A DNA stretch of 64,000 nucleotides, taken from NCBI GenBank assembly GCA_021155195.1, contig JAJNPV010000042.1, positions 620,001-684,000 of the forward strand, given 5' to 3'. The notes under the pieces are model-generated. The model was not told where the DNA came from. It ran no database searches and worked only from the letters and a program-made list of their open reading frames with translations. Shown one piece after another: positions 11,352 through 19,122 of the stretch (its first letter is position 1; every line of letters begins with the position of its first letter). The stretch is from Ohtaekwangia sp. (GTDB lineage: Bacteria; Bacteroidota; Bacteroidia; Cytophagales; Cyclobacteriaceae). The translations under genes and the position numbers were made by a program.

Positions 11352-12398
11352 ATGAGTAATTTTATAAAAATGAAGAAAATTATTCTTGGGCTTAGTTTGT
11401 TACTTCTGGTAAATCTTGGATTTGCTCAGGATCCTCAGTTTTCTCAATATTATCAAGCTCCTTTATATCTTAATCCCGGATTTACAGGTGTTACACCCCA
11501 ACAACGCGTGGCTATTAACCACCGCATTCAGTGGCCAAACCTACCGCAGGCATTTGCAACTTATTCTGCCAGTTATGACATTTTTGTTGACGAATTAAGA
11601 AGTGGTTTTGGCATTCTTGCTACTACCGATAAGATGGGTTCTGCAGGATGGCGAACTACCACGGTGGGGTTAAACTACAGCTATAAGGTTCGGTTAAATA
11701 ATAAAATTGTGTTTTCGCCAGGCCTTTATTTTGGCTATGGTATTAATGGATTGGACCGAAGTAAACTTCGGTTGGGAGATGGATTAGAGTACAGTGGTAT
11801 TTCACTAGATCCTGATTTGCAGAAATTGGGCAATCAGCAATATTTTGATTTTGGATCTGGTTTCCTCATCTATAGCCGTGCCTTATGGATTGGTGCTGCG
11901 TTTGGGCATATGAATACTCCAAACTTATCCATATTAGGAGACGTAAACCGATTGCCCATGAAGACTACTATTCATGGCGGGGCTCGCCTAACCTTATCAT
12001 CTGGTCCACGTGAATTAGATCGTGCCTCCTACTTAACACCTTCGTTTATCTATCGAATGCAAGGTGGAATTAGTCAATTAGATTTTGGTTTGAACTATCA
12101 CATCGATCCAATTTCAATTGGGGTGTGGTATCGTGGGAAGCCTTATCAGAAAAATTATATTGGAACTGTAAATCAAGATGCGCTGATACTCTCATTAGGT
12201 CTTTATCTGAAGAGCATGACGATAGGGTATAGCTACGATTTTTCAATTTCTGAATTATCCACCACTTCGGGTGGAGCTCATGAAATTTCTATTGTTTACG
12301 AGTTTGTTGCAAAGCCTTTGCACCGTGGAGTTAAAAAGAGAAATCGAATGATTCCATGCCCAACCTTCAACACCAAGAAAAGTTTCTGGGCTAACTAA
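11352..12398 (+). CDS. PorP/SprF family type IX secretion outer-membrane protein (first copy)
   Basis: This 348-residue protein has the hallmarks of the PorP/SprF family: a signal peptide followed by QDPQFSQYYQAPLYLNPGFTG, the conserved mature N-terminus, then a predicted beta-barrel with alternating aromatic strands and an end near GGAHEISIVYEF. SprF proteins are needed for secretion of partner adhesins through T9SS. The first ATG (11352) directly follows the stop of the giant adhesin. A second ATG at 11370 gives a cleaner signal peptide (MKKIILGLSLLLLVNLGFA) and may be the true start. The abutting order says it serves the upstream adhesin, as SprF serves SprB. It is clearly paralogous to the protein at 16276-17295. 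Confidence 0.93.
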   Translation: MSNFIKMKKIILGLSLLLLVNLGFAQDPQFSQYYQAPLYLNPGFTGVTPQQRVAINHRIQWPNLPQAFATYSASYDIFVDELRSGFGILATTDKMGSAGWRTTTVGLNYSYKVRLNNKIVFSPGLYFGYGINGLDRSKLRLGDGLEYSGISLDPDLQKLGNQQYFDFGSGFLIYSRALWIGAAFGHMNTPNLSILGDVNRLPMKTTIHGGARLTLSSGPRELDRASYLTPSFIYRMQGGISQLDFGLNYHIDPISIGVWYRGKPYQKNYIGTVNQDALILSLGLYLKSMTIGYSYDFSISELSTTSGGAHEISIVYEFVAKPLHRGVKKRNRMIPCPTFNTKKSFWAN

Positions 12399-12510
12399 GG
12401 TAACTTCTCTTTATCCGCTATTTTCTCTCATTGGTCGGCTTAATAAGTTGATTGTCCTGCATTTCTAATAATCCTGCACTCTTAGCGCTATTAACTCAGT
12501 CTACAAGTGG

Positions 12511-12540
12511 CTTTAACCGATTCTTAAGAATGGATTAAAG
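12511..12540. promoter_or_regulatory. 30-bp near-perfect palindrome just upstream of the second adhesin start
   Basis: Two 15-bp half-sites meet with no spacer and pair at 13 of 15 positions (ctttaaccgattctt against aagaatggattaaag). The palindrome ends one base before the ATG at 12542. It could be an operator or an mRNA hairpin covering the ribosome-binding region. It is the only marked feature in the 143-bp gap between the two adhesin/SprF pairs, and I see no terminator with a T-run there. Confidence 0.45.
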
Positions 12541-12541
12541 C

Positions 12542-15500
12542 ATGGTGCAGAAACGAAGTTTTTTATTAGCTATCCCCGTATTATTATTCTCCATATTTTT
12601 TGGTTCCAACTCATTCGCTCAATGCGGTGGTATCATGGAGCCGGGGTTTGCATTTTTAACGAGTAGTCGTGGGTGTGCACCGTTCACGGTAAATATTCAA
12701 ACTCTTTATCTTTCTTCAGTTCCCGGTACGCAATATTTTATTACTTGGGGAGACGGAACACCGGAACAAACATTTACACAAGTTGGTGCAACAGGAGTTA
12801 CGATTTCGCATAACTATCCCAATACCTCAATCAACTGCGGGTATGATGTTGTAATCGATGCGTCAAATGCCTGTAACCCGCGCGGAAGTGTTGTTCCAAT
12901 CAATACTCAAGTTATTGTATGGACCAACGATGTTATATCTATTAATCCTTCTGTGTTTAGAGTTTGCCAGGGGTATGCTGCTGATGTTCTGTTTCGAGAT
13001 GATAGTGATTGGAATTGCTTTCCACGTGCAACGCGTGAAAATAATGAACCCCGGTGGATTCAATGGTTGTATGGAACAGGCCCTATTGGGAATCAAATTC
13101 CAGGGACTCGTGTAAACGCAATACTACCGGGTAGCTTTCCCTATTTAGATCCTGCGCCTGCAAAGAATCCCATTTATCCTGTAACGGCACCAGGACAAGT
13201 AAGTTTACCTATTAATGTTCCGGTAACTACCCCTGCAGATTTAGGAAAAGAATTTGTGATCACCTTAAAAAACTGGAATCAATGTAATGCCTATGATAAC
13301 AATCTGGCAGATGCTAATCCTTTTAATCCCGTTAACGGGAATCTTGTAAATGGTGATAACGCACCTCAGGTTACTACCGCACGCATTGTTATTGTTCCGG
13401 CACCCGTACCCGATTATTTAACACGCTTGGGCGGATCGGGTGGACCCGTTCAAACTGTTTTTTGTGTAGGTGATAATATTTATTTTGATAATGAAACTCC
13501 AGGCATTGCCGGAGCTTCCTTTGCGTACACGTGGCAATTTTATGATAACCCGACAGGAGTGGGGGCACCCCTGGCAACCAGGAGCACTACGAATCCAACA
13601 TTTGCCTATCCTACATCTGGGCAAAAATTAATTCGACTTTCGGTGCGAGATCAAAATGCAGCGGGTAACTGTGTGGCAATTATTGAGAAAGTCATTACCA
13701 TATCACCTTCGCTTATTGCTAAAATTCAGGTTACTGATTTGTCCAATAATCCAATCACCCCCGACTTTTGCCAGAATGCAAGTACACCACTCACAACCTT
13801 TCAAGCGAGATTTAATGACGTATCGGTTGGTTCGGTAACGGCCACTACACAATGGCGATGGGAGTTTTATAATGAATTGAATGCACTTGTAAGACAAGAG
13901 CCTGCTGTTGGATTTTCAACAGTGGCTCTTGGGCCTTTTGATCAGCCCTTTACTAATCGTGGTATTTACCGGGTGCGGTTAATCATTCGGGATAATGTTA
14001 CATCATGTGAAACTATAGACGATGTACAGGTAAGGGTTTTTGAAAAGCCGGTTCCAGTATTTACAGCTTCACGCGAATGCGCAGGACAGCTAACCACATT
14101 TGCTGAAAGTTCAACGTTGCAAACAATCAATGGCGAGGCAATCACTTTGCGAGAGTGGGACTTCAATTATGATGGAATAACTTTTACAAAAGATCCAGCA
14201 TATGATAATCAAACAGGTTTCACACGTTCTCTTGGTGCGGCTGGTACATATCAAGTTGCTCTAAGGGTAACAGCAAGCCAGGGCAATTGCTCTGATCTGC
14301 TAGTAATTCCCGTAACTGTTGATCCACTGCCCATCGCAAATTTTATCCCTGATATTACATCCGGGTGTAGTATTCTTACTGTAAACTTTACGAATACTTC
14401 AATCCCTGGGCAACCCGATGTGATTGACCGATATGTTTGGGAAGTAGATGAAAAGCAAGGGTTGGGATTTTTACCCATCGCTACGCAAGTACCAAGTGAT
14501 CCATTGTTTACTCCAATTTTCACCTATGATTTTAAAAACGTAACAACCGTTAATAAACTTTTTGATGTTCGGCTTCGCGCAGTAACTGTCAATTCTTGCG
14601 AAACTATTTCAGGAGCAGTTACCATTACGGTTTTTCCAGGTACGAGATCAGGGTTTATTTCTACGAATTATTCGCCCTTCAATGATAACTGCTCTCCACA
14701 AACGGTGAACTTCACTGTTGATTCAGAGACTCAATCACTAAACCCACTGGAGTATCGCTGGCAAATTCGAGATAACACGGGTTTGATAGATGACATTAGT
14801 TCAGGAACTACCCCAGCTTTTAGTTACCAGTTCATTAACGCGACTCAAGCCATCAAAGATTTTCAAATCACACTACTTACTTCTTTAGCGTCTGGTTGTT
14901 TTGGGGACTCTACACGAACGATACGTATTAGTCCGGTTCCCAACTCACAATTTGTTATTGATACACTTCAGTTTGATTGCAGTGTGATGAGAGTTCGATT
15001 GGTGTCAATTCAAAAAGGATTATTATCATATCATTGGCGGATAACAGAAAATGGAATTCCTATAGTTGATGCAACTTCAACAGCTGATCAAATCGAACAT
15101 GTATTTAACAGACCTTCATCCGTATCACCCGATATTGCTGTTCAGTTTTTCTTGGATACAAGAAACTTTGCCAATTGTGCCAGCCCTGTTACCAATCGAT
15201 CGATTAATATTCCTAAACGGGATAATATAAATGCTTCTTTTACGGCAACGCCTGTCAGTCAATCCTTACCGGCATCCACAATATCAATAAACAACACAAC
15301 CAATCCAGGCCCATGGACTTATCAATGGGATTTTGGAGACGGAACTACTTCAACTGATCCTACAATATCTTCTCATACGTATGGAACCTTTGGTGTATTT
15401 ACAATCCGGCTAACAGTAACCAACAATGTTTGTATTGAAACACAAGCGCAACAAATTGAGATACTTGCTATTCCTCCTTTAGTAGATTTTAGTTATGATC

Positions 15501-16279
15501 CGGCTTCAGGTTGTGTGCCTTTAAAAGTTCAGTTTACAAACCTTTCGCAATTTGCTGATCCCGGAACATATCAATGGGATTTTGGCGACCAGTCTACATC
15601 CTCCATGATTAATCCCTCGCACACCTACTATCAACCGGGTAAATATTCAGTGTCGCTTTCAGCCTCTAATATTACGGGGCAAACGGTTAACGAAACAAAA
15701 CAAGCTATCATTGAAGTTTTTCCGCGACCAAATGCGGAGTTTGAAATTAAGCCGCGCCTAGTGTATATCCCGGGTGGTATTCTTTACACAGACAATCGAA
15801 GTTTTGATGCTACCCGTTTCATCTGGGATTTTGGTGATGGAGCAACATCAATAGCTTTTGAGCCTGAGCATAAGTATAAAGACGAAGGTTTTTATACCAT
15901 TAAACTAGTTGCGTACAATCAATTTGACTGTGCAGACTCAACTAGTTTGGAAAATGCAGTTAAAGTTCAAAAAGGTGGCCAGGTACTTATTCCAAATGCT
16001 TTTTCACCTAATCTGGGCGCAACAGGGAGTGGTGGTGGAATGAGCGATGGAAAGAATGATATCTTTTTGCCAATTACCCGAGGGGTTGTTGAGTTTGAGT
16101 TGCTAATCTTTAATAGATGGGGTGAACTCTTGTTTGAAAGCCGCGATCCTGACTTGGGCTGGGATGGTACCTATAAAGGTAAACTCTGTCAGCAAGATGT
16201 TTATATCTATAAACTGGCGGCTTCTTATGAAGATGGCGAACGGGTTGTTCGTGTGGGTGACGTAAATCTGATTCGATGA
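12542..16279 (+). CDS. PKD-domain surface protein with a T9SS type B C-terminal domain
   Basis: A 1245-residue secreted protein. The N-terminus is a signal peptide ending near NSFAQ (residues 1-27). The middle consists of several beta-sandwich PKD-like domains; three canonical ones near residues 920-980, 1005-1060 and 1090-1145 carry the motifs WDFGDGTTS, WDFGDQSTS and WDFGDGATS. The last 90 residues are a gliding-motility-associated type B sorting domain (IPNAFSPN, then FNRWGELLFES, then DVYIYKL), similar to that of the giant adhesin upstream. The ATG at 12542 is the first in frame and gives a clean signal peptide. The stop overlaps the start of the next SprF-like gene by 4 bp, so the two are translationally coupled. 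Probable function is a surface adhesin or filament component; the ligand is unknown. Confidence 0.9.
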   Translation: MVQKRSFLLAIPVLLFSIFFGSNSFAQCGGIMEPGFAFLTSSRGCAPFTVNIQTLYLSSVPGTQYFITWGDGTPEQTFTQVGATGVTISHNYPNTSINCGYDVVIDASNACNPRGSVVPINTQVIVWTNDVISINPSVFRVCQGYAADVLFRDDSDWNCFPRATRENNEPRWIQWLYGTGPIGNQIPGTRVNAILPGSFPYLDPAPAKNPIYPVTAPGQVSLPINVPVTTPADLGKEFVITLKNWNQCNAYDNNLADANPFNPVNGNLVNGDNAPQVTTARIVIVPAPVPDYLTRLGGSGGPVQTVFCVGDNIYFDNETPGIAGASFAYTWQFYDNPTGVGAPLATRSTTNPTFAYPTSGQKLIRLSVRDQNAAGNCVAIIEKVITISPSLIAKIQVTDLSNNPITPDFCQNASTPLTTFQARFNDVSVGSVTATTQWRWEFYNELNALVRQEPAVGFSTVALGPFDQPFTNRGIYRVRLIIRDNVTSCETIDDVQVRVFEKPVPVFTASRECAGQLTTFAESSTLQTINGEAITLREWDFNYDGITFTKDPAYDNQTGFTRSLGAAGTYQVALRVTASQGNCSDLLVIPVTVDPLPIANFIPDITSGCSILTVNFTNTSIPGQPDVIDRYVWEVDEKQGLGFLPIATQVPSDPLFTPIFTYDFKNVTTVNKLFDVRLRAVTVNSCETISGAVTITVFPGTRSGFISTNYSPFNDNCSPQTVNFTVDSETQSLNPLEYRWQIRDNTGLIDDISSGTTPAFSYQFINATQAIKDFQITLLTSLASGCFGDSTRTIRISPVPNSQFVIDTLQFDCSVMRVRLVSIQKGLLSYHWRITENGIPIVDATSTADQIEHVFNRPSSVSPDIAVQFFLDTRNFANCASPVTNRSINIPKRDNINASFTATPVSQSLPASTISINNTTNPGPWTYQWDFGDGTTSTDPTISSHTYGTFGVFTIRLTVTNNVCIETQAQQIEILAIPPLVDFSYDPASGCVPLKVQFTNLSQFADPGTYQWDFGDQSTSSMINPSHTYYQPGKYSVSLSASNITGQTVNETKQAIIEVFPRPNAEFEIKPRLVYIPGGILYTDNRSFDATRFIWDFGDGATSIAFEPEHKYKDEGFYTIKLVAYNQFDCADSTSLENAVKVQKGGQVLIPNAFSPNLGATGSGGGMSDGKNDIFLPITRGVVEFELLIFNRWGELLFESRDPDLGWDGTYKGKLCQQDVYIYKLAASYEDGERVVRVGDVNLIR

Positions 16280-17295
16280 AAAGACTTTATATAATTTTTT
16301 GTTTTTTGAGTAGTGTGCTTTTAGTGAGCGCACAAGACCCACAATTTTCTCAATATTTTGCAGCGCCTCTTTATCTGAATCCGGCTTTTACGGGAACAAC
16401 GCAAGATCACAGGTTTATTGCCAACTATAGAAATCAATGGCCCAATGCTGCCCGAGGCTTTGTTACCTATGCGTTTTCATACGACTATAATATGTATCAC
16501 TATAACAGTGGAATTGGATTTTTAGCAACGGTTGATCAGGCAGGAACGGCTGGTATGAAATCATCACAGTTTAATTTCCTGTATTCGTATAAATGGAATG
16601 TCTCTAACAAGTGGGTTGTCTCTGCAGGATTAAATTTTGGATACGCATTCCGCTCAGTGGATATCAATAAGATAATTTTCGGTGACCAGTTGCAGTTTGA
16701 TACAGATGGGAATGTGCCCAGCGATGATCCGGCTCTTTATAGTTTGGGAACCTCAAGCTATTTTGATTTTAGTGCAGGTGCCTTAGCCTACAATAAGAAT
16801 TTTTGGATAGGATTTTCAGCCAGTCATTTAAATACACCTAACCGTTCATTGCTCAATCAGGAATCGGTCATTCCACTTAAAACAAGTTTGCATGGTGGAG
16901 TGCGCATTCCTTTGTATGGAGGACCCTTTAAAAAGGATCATATTTCCGTACTCGCTCCGTCATTTATTTATAAGAATCAAGGCAAGTTTGATCAGTTGGA
17001 CATAGGCTTACATTTTCTTTACGATCCTGTGATGATTGGAGTTTGGTATCGGGGTATCCCTATTCAACAAAACGTAAAAGATAACATTAGTCAGGATGCG
17101 GTTGTGATTATCTTAGGTTTTCAGTTTGAAAAGGTAGAGATAGGGTATAGTTATGATTTCACTGTTTCAGAGCTGGGTCCCATCTCAGGGGGTGCGCATG
17201 AAGTTTCATTAAAGTATAAGTTGGGGATTCAGATGCAGGCGAAAACGAAGAAGAAGGAAAAATATATTCCGTGTCCAACGTTTATCAAGAAGTAA
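16276..17295 (+). CDS. PorP/SprF family type IX secretion outer-membrane protein (second copy)
   Basis: A 339-residue protein with a signal peptide ending near LLVSAQ, then DPQFSQYFAAPLYLNPAFTG, the PorP/SprF signature, and a beta-barrel to the C-terminus with GGAHEVSLKYKL. The start overlaps the stop of the adhesin at 12542-16279 by 4 bp (ATGA), which ties it to that cargo. It resembles the first copy at 11352 throughout, so the adhesin-plus-sprF unit probably arose by duplication of the pair. It ends one base before the convergent membrane-protein gene, with no terminator between. Confidence 0.93.
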   Translation: MKRLYIIFCFLSSVLLVSAQDPQFSQYFAAPLYLNPAFTGTTQDHRFIANYRNQWPNAARGFVTYAFSYDYNMYHYNSGIGFLATVDQAGTAGMKSSQFNFLYSYKWNVSNKWVVSAGLNFGYAFRSVDINKIIFGDQLQFDTDGNVPSDDPALYSLGTSSYFDFSAGALAYNKNFWIGFSASHLNTPNRSLLNQESVIPLKTSLHGGVRIPLYGGPFKKDHISVLAPSFIYKNQGKFDQLDIGLHFLYDPVMIGVWYRGIPIQQNVKDNISQDAVVIILGFQFEKVEIGYSYDFTVSELGPISGGAHEVSLKYKLGIQMQAKTKKKEKYIPCPTFIKK

Positions 17296-18399
17296 TCACT
17301 CAATAACACCTTCGTATTTATAATATCTCTTCCAACTCAGAGTAAAGGATGAGATAACCAAAACAATAACTAAAAGCCAGACCAGCTTGCTTAACACAAG
17401 CATAAAGCAACTGATGAACAACCAAAATAAATAGGTAACAAACCGATCAGGATCACGGTTTGATTTATATAAATAACTGTGAACGGAAATTAGAAAGCCA
17501 CTTGAAAGGAGAGGTAGTAATACTAATTGCAAAAGGTTTAATCCCTTGCCAACACTCCCTGTAAGTAATAGCATTTCGGGTACCATCAGGATTGCATATA
17601 GCTGAAGATAAATTAAATAAACCTTATTTCGACTAAGGGGAAGATATCTTGTCCAACGCAGGTATTGATCTTCAAACACTTTTATTTTTTGAACCAAAAA
17701 AGTATGAGATAATATTGCAAACAACCATGTGATAGCCAGAATACGAAAATCATCACCCATTTCTAAGGTCTCTTTTACAAGATAAATGAGAGTAATTGAA
17801 AATACTTTACTCAGAAGGATTGCCGGTTTTTCCTCTTTAAAGAGATAAGCCATGTACATTCCTAACAGAGTTTGTTGGAAAGGCAAAGCGAGCGAAGGAA
17901 GAGTAATTGTGGGTGGGCGGTGCCTGGTGCGGGCAGCATGATTAAGAATCCATGCGCTTATAAGCCACAAGGCCAATTGAAAAGCAAAAATTATGGCAAC
18001 TGCATTATAAAAGTTATTTCTAATACCGATAAAATAGATGGCTAGTGTATAAACAAAAACAGGAACGAATGTTAGAAAAATGAGGGTAAAGAAATACCAG
18101 AAACTTTGATGAGTAGGAAGTGCAGCAATGCTATGCGAAAATGAATAAGAGGCCTCGTTAAGCGTCTTTAGTGTAAAATGAAGTGACTTGGCTGAATAAA
18201 GCAACCAGACGATCAACACAACAATTAGAAAGATGCCTGAAGCAAGTGTTCCATAAATCAATGACTCATGATAGAGTTTGATCTGTGTGGACTCAATAAT
18301 TCCAAACATGATAAAGAATACAAAGAACAATAATCCTGCATGGCTCTTATAAAATGGAGCCACCAACGATTTGATCAGTACCCTTAGAGTCCAATTCAC
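17296..18399 (-). CDS. Polytopic membrane protein, probable ABC transporter permease
   Basis: The 367-residue protein is strongly hydrophobic, with about seven or eight likely membrane segments (near residues 20-40, 48-68, 100-125, 130-150, 195-235, 265-300 and 325-355). I recognise no family motif. The gene starts inside the end of the ATP-binding gene upstream (4-bp overlap), so it is most simply the membrane partner of that ATPase. The substrate is unknown; in Bacteroidota such two-gene sets are usually annotated as ABC-2-like exporters. It converges directly on the SprF-like gene with no gap. Confidence 0.7.
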   Translation of the reverse strand: MNWTLRVLIKSLVAPFYKSHAGLLFFVFFIMFGIIESTQIKLYHESLIYGTLASGIFLIVVLIVWLLYSAKSLHFTLKTLNEASYSFSHSIAALPTHQSFWYFFTLIFLTFVPVFVYTLAIYFIGIRNNFYNAVAIIFAFQLALWLISAWILNHAARTRHRPPTITLPSLALPFQQTLLGMYMAYLFKEEKPAILLSKVFSITLIYLVKETLEMGDDFRILAITWLFAILSHTFLVQKIKVFEDQYLRWTRYLPLSRNKVYLIYLQLYAILMVPEMLLLTGSVGKGLNLLQLVLLPLLSSGFLISVHSYLYKSNRDPDRFVTYLFWLFISCFMLVLSKLVWLLVIVLVISSFTLSWKRYYKYEGVIE

Positions 18400-19028
18400 A
18401 CGTTAAAGAATTTAGCGGTCTGATTTTCAATAAGGATTTTAGAGGTCGGAATGAATTGACTTTCCTGAAAAGGTTGATGGGAACTAAGGATAAATGAAAC
18501 GCCTTGTTTTTTCCGTTCCTTAATTAAGGAAAATAATTTTGGTAAGAAGGAATCTTCCAAAGTGATTAACGGCTCATCAAGCAAAATAAGTCTGATCGAT
18601 CCAATGAATGGCAGAAGCAATGAAAGTTTTTTAACCATCCCACTGGAGTATGTTCCCACAGCATGAGGCAGAAAACTCAAGATGCCAAAATATTCTACAA
18701 GAGTATCTATAGCATAGTCTTTTTCGTTGCGTGTTTTTTGCACAAAACGGATTAAATCCCAACCTGTTAGGAATCCAGGAAATAAAGGTTCTGCTTCAGC
18801 AAACGAAACCAATTGTCTGTATTCAAGGGGTTTCTGAACTAAGTCAATGCCATGAAGAACTACATTGCCTTCAAAGGGATTTATGCCGGCAATAATTTTC
18901 ATTAGGCTTGTCTTGCCCGAACCATTATTCCCTTTTATCCAGTGTGCACCATCAGGAAAAATGAGATTTGGAATATCAAGGATGAGGCGCGAGCCATATA
19001 CCTTTTTGAGATTAGTAAGTTGTAACAT
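18396..19028 (-). CDS. ABC transporter ATP-binding protein
   Basis: The 210-residue ATPase shows Walker A GNNGSGKTS near residue 35, a degenerate signature (YSSGMVKKLSLL), Walker B RLILLDEPL and the H-loop SSHQ. I place the start at 19028 (MLQLTNLKKVYG): the frame stays open upstream to 19103, but the extra 25 residues look unlike a family N-terminus. GGAAG lies about 9 bp upstream of this ATG on the minus strand. It overlaps the membrane gene at 17296-18399 by 4 bp and is divergent from the helicase gene at 19123. The signature reads SSGM, not SGGQ, as occurs in some small ABC-2-type ATPases. Function: energising export of an unknown substrate. Confidence 0.85.
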   Translation of the reverse strand: MLQLTNLKKVYGSRLILDIPNLIFPDGAHWIKGNNGSGKTSLMKIIAGINPFEGNVVLHGIDLVQKPLEYRQLVSFAEAEPLFPGFLTGWDLIRFVQKTRNEKDYAIDTLVEYFGILSFLPHAVGTYSSGMVKKLSLLLPFIGSIRLILLDEPLITLEDSFLPKLFSLIKERKKQGVSFILSSHQPFQESQFIPTSKILIENQTAKFFNV

Positions 19029-19122
19029 AGAATACTTCCGAATAGTACGAAATGTATCGGAATTAGTTAGCGTAAAAATGATTGCAGTTAAAGTGAAAAG
19101 CATTTAATTCTAACTACTATTT

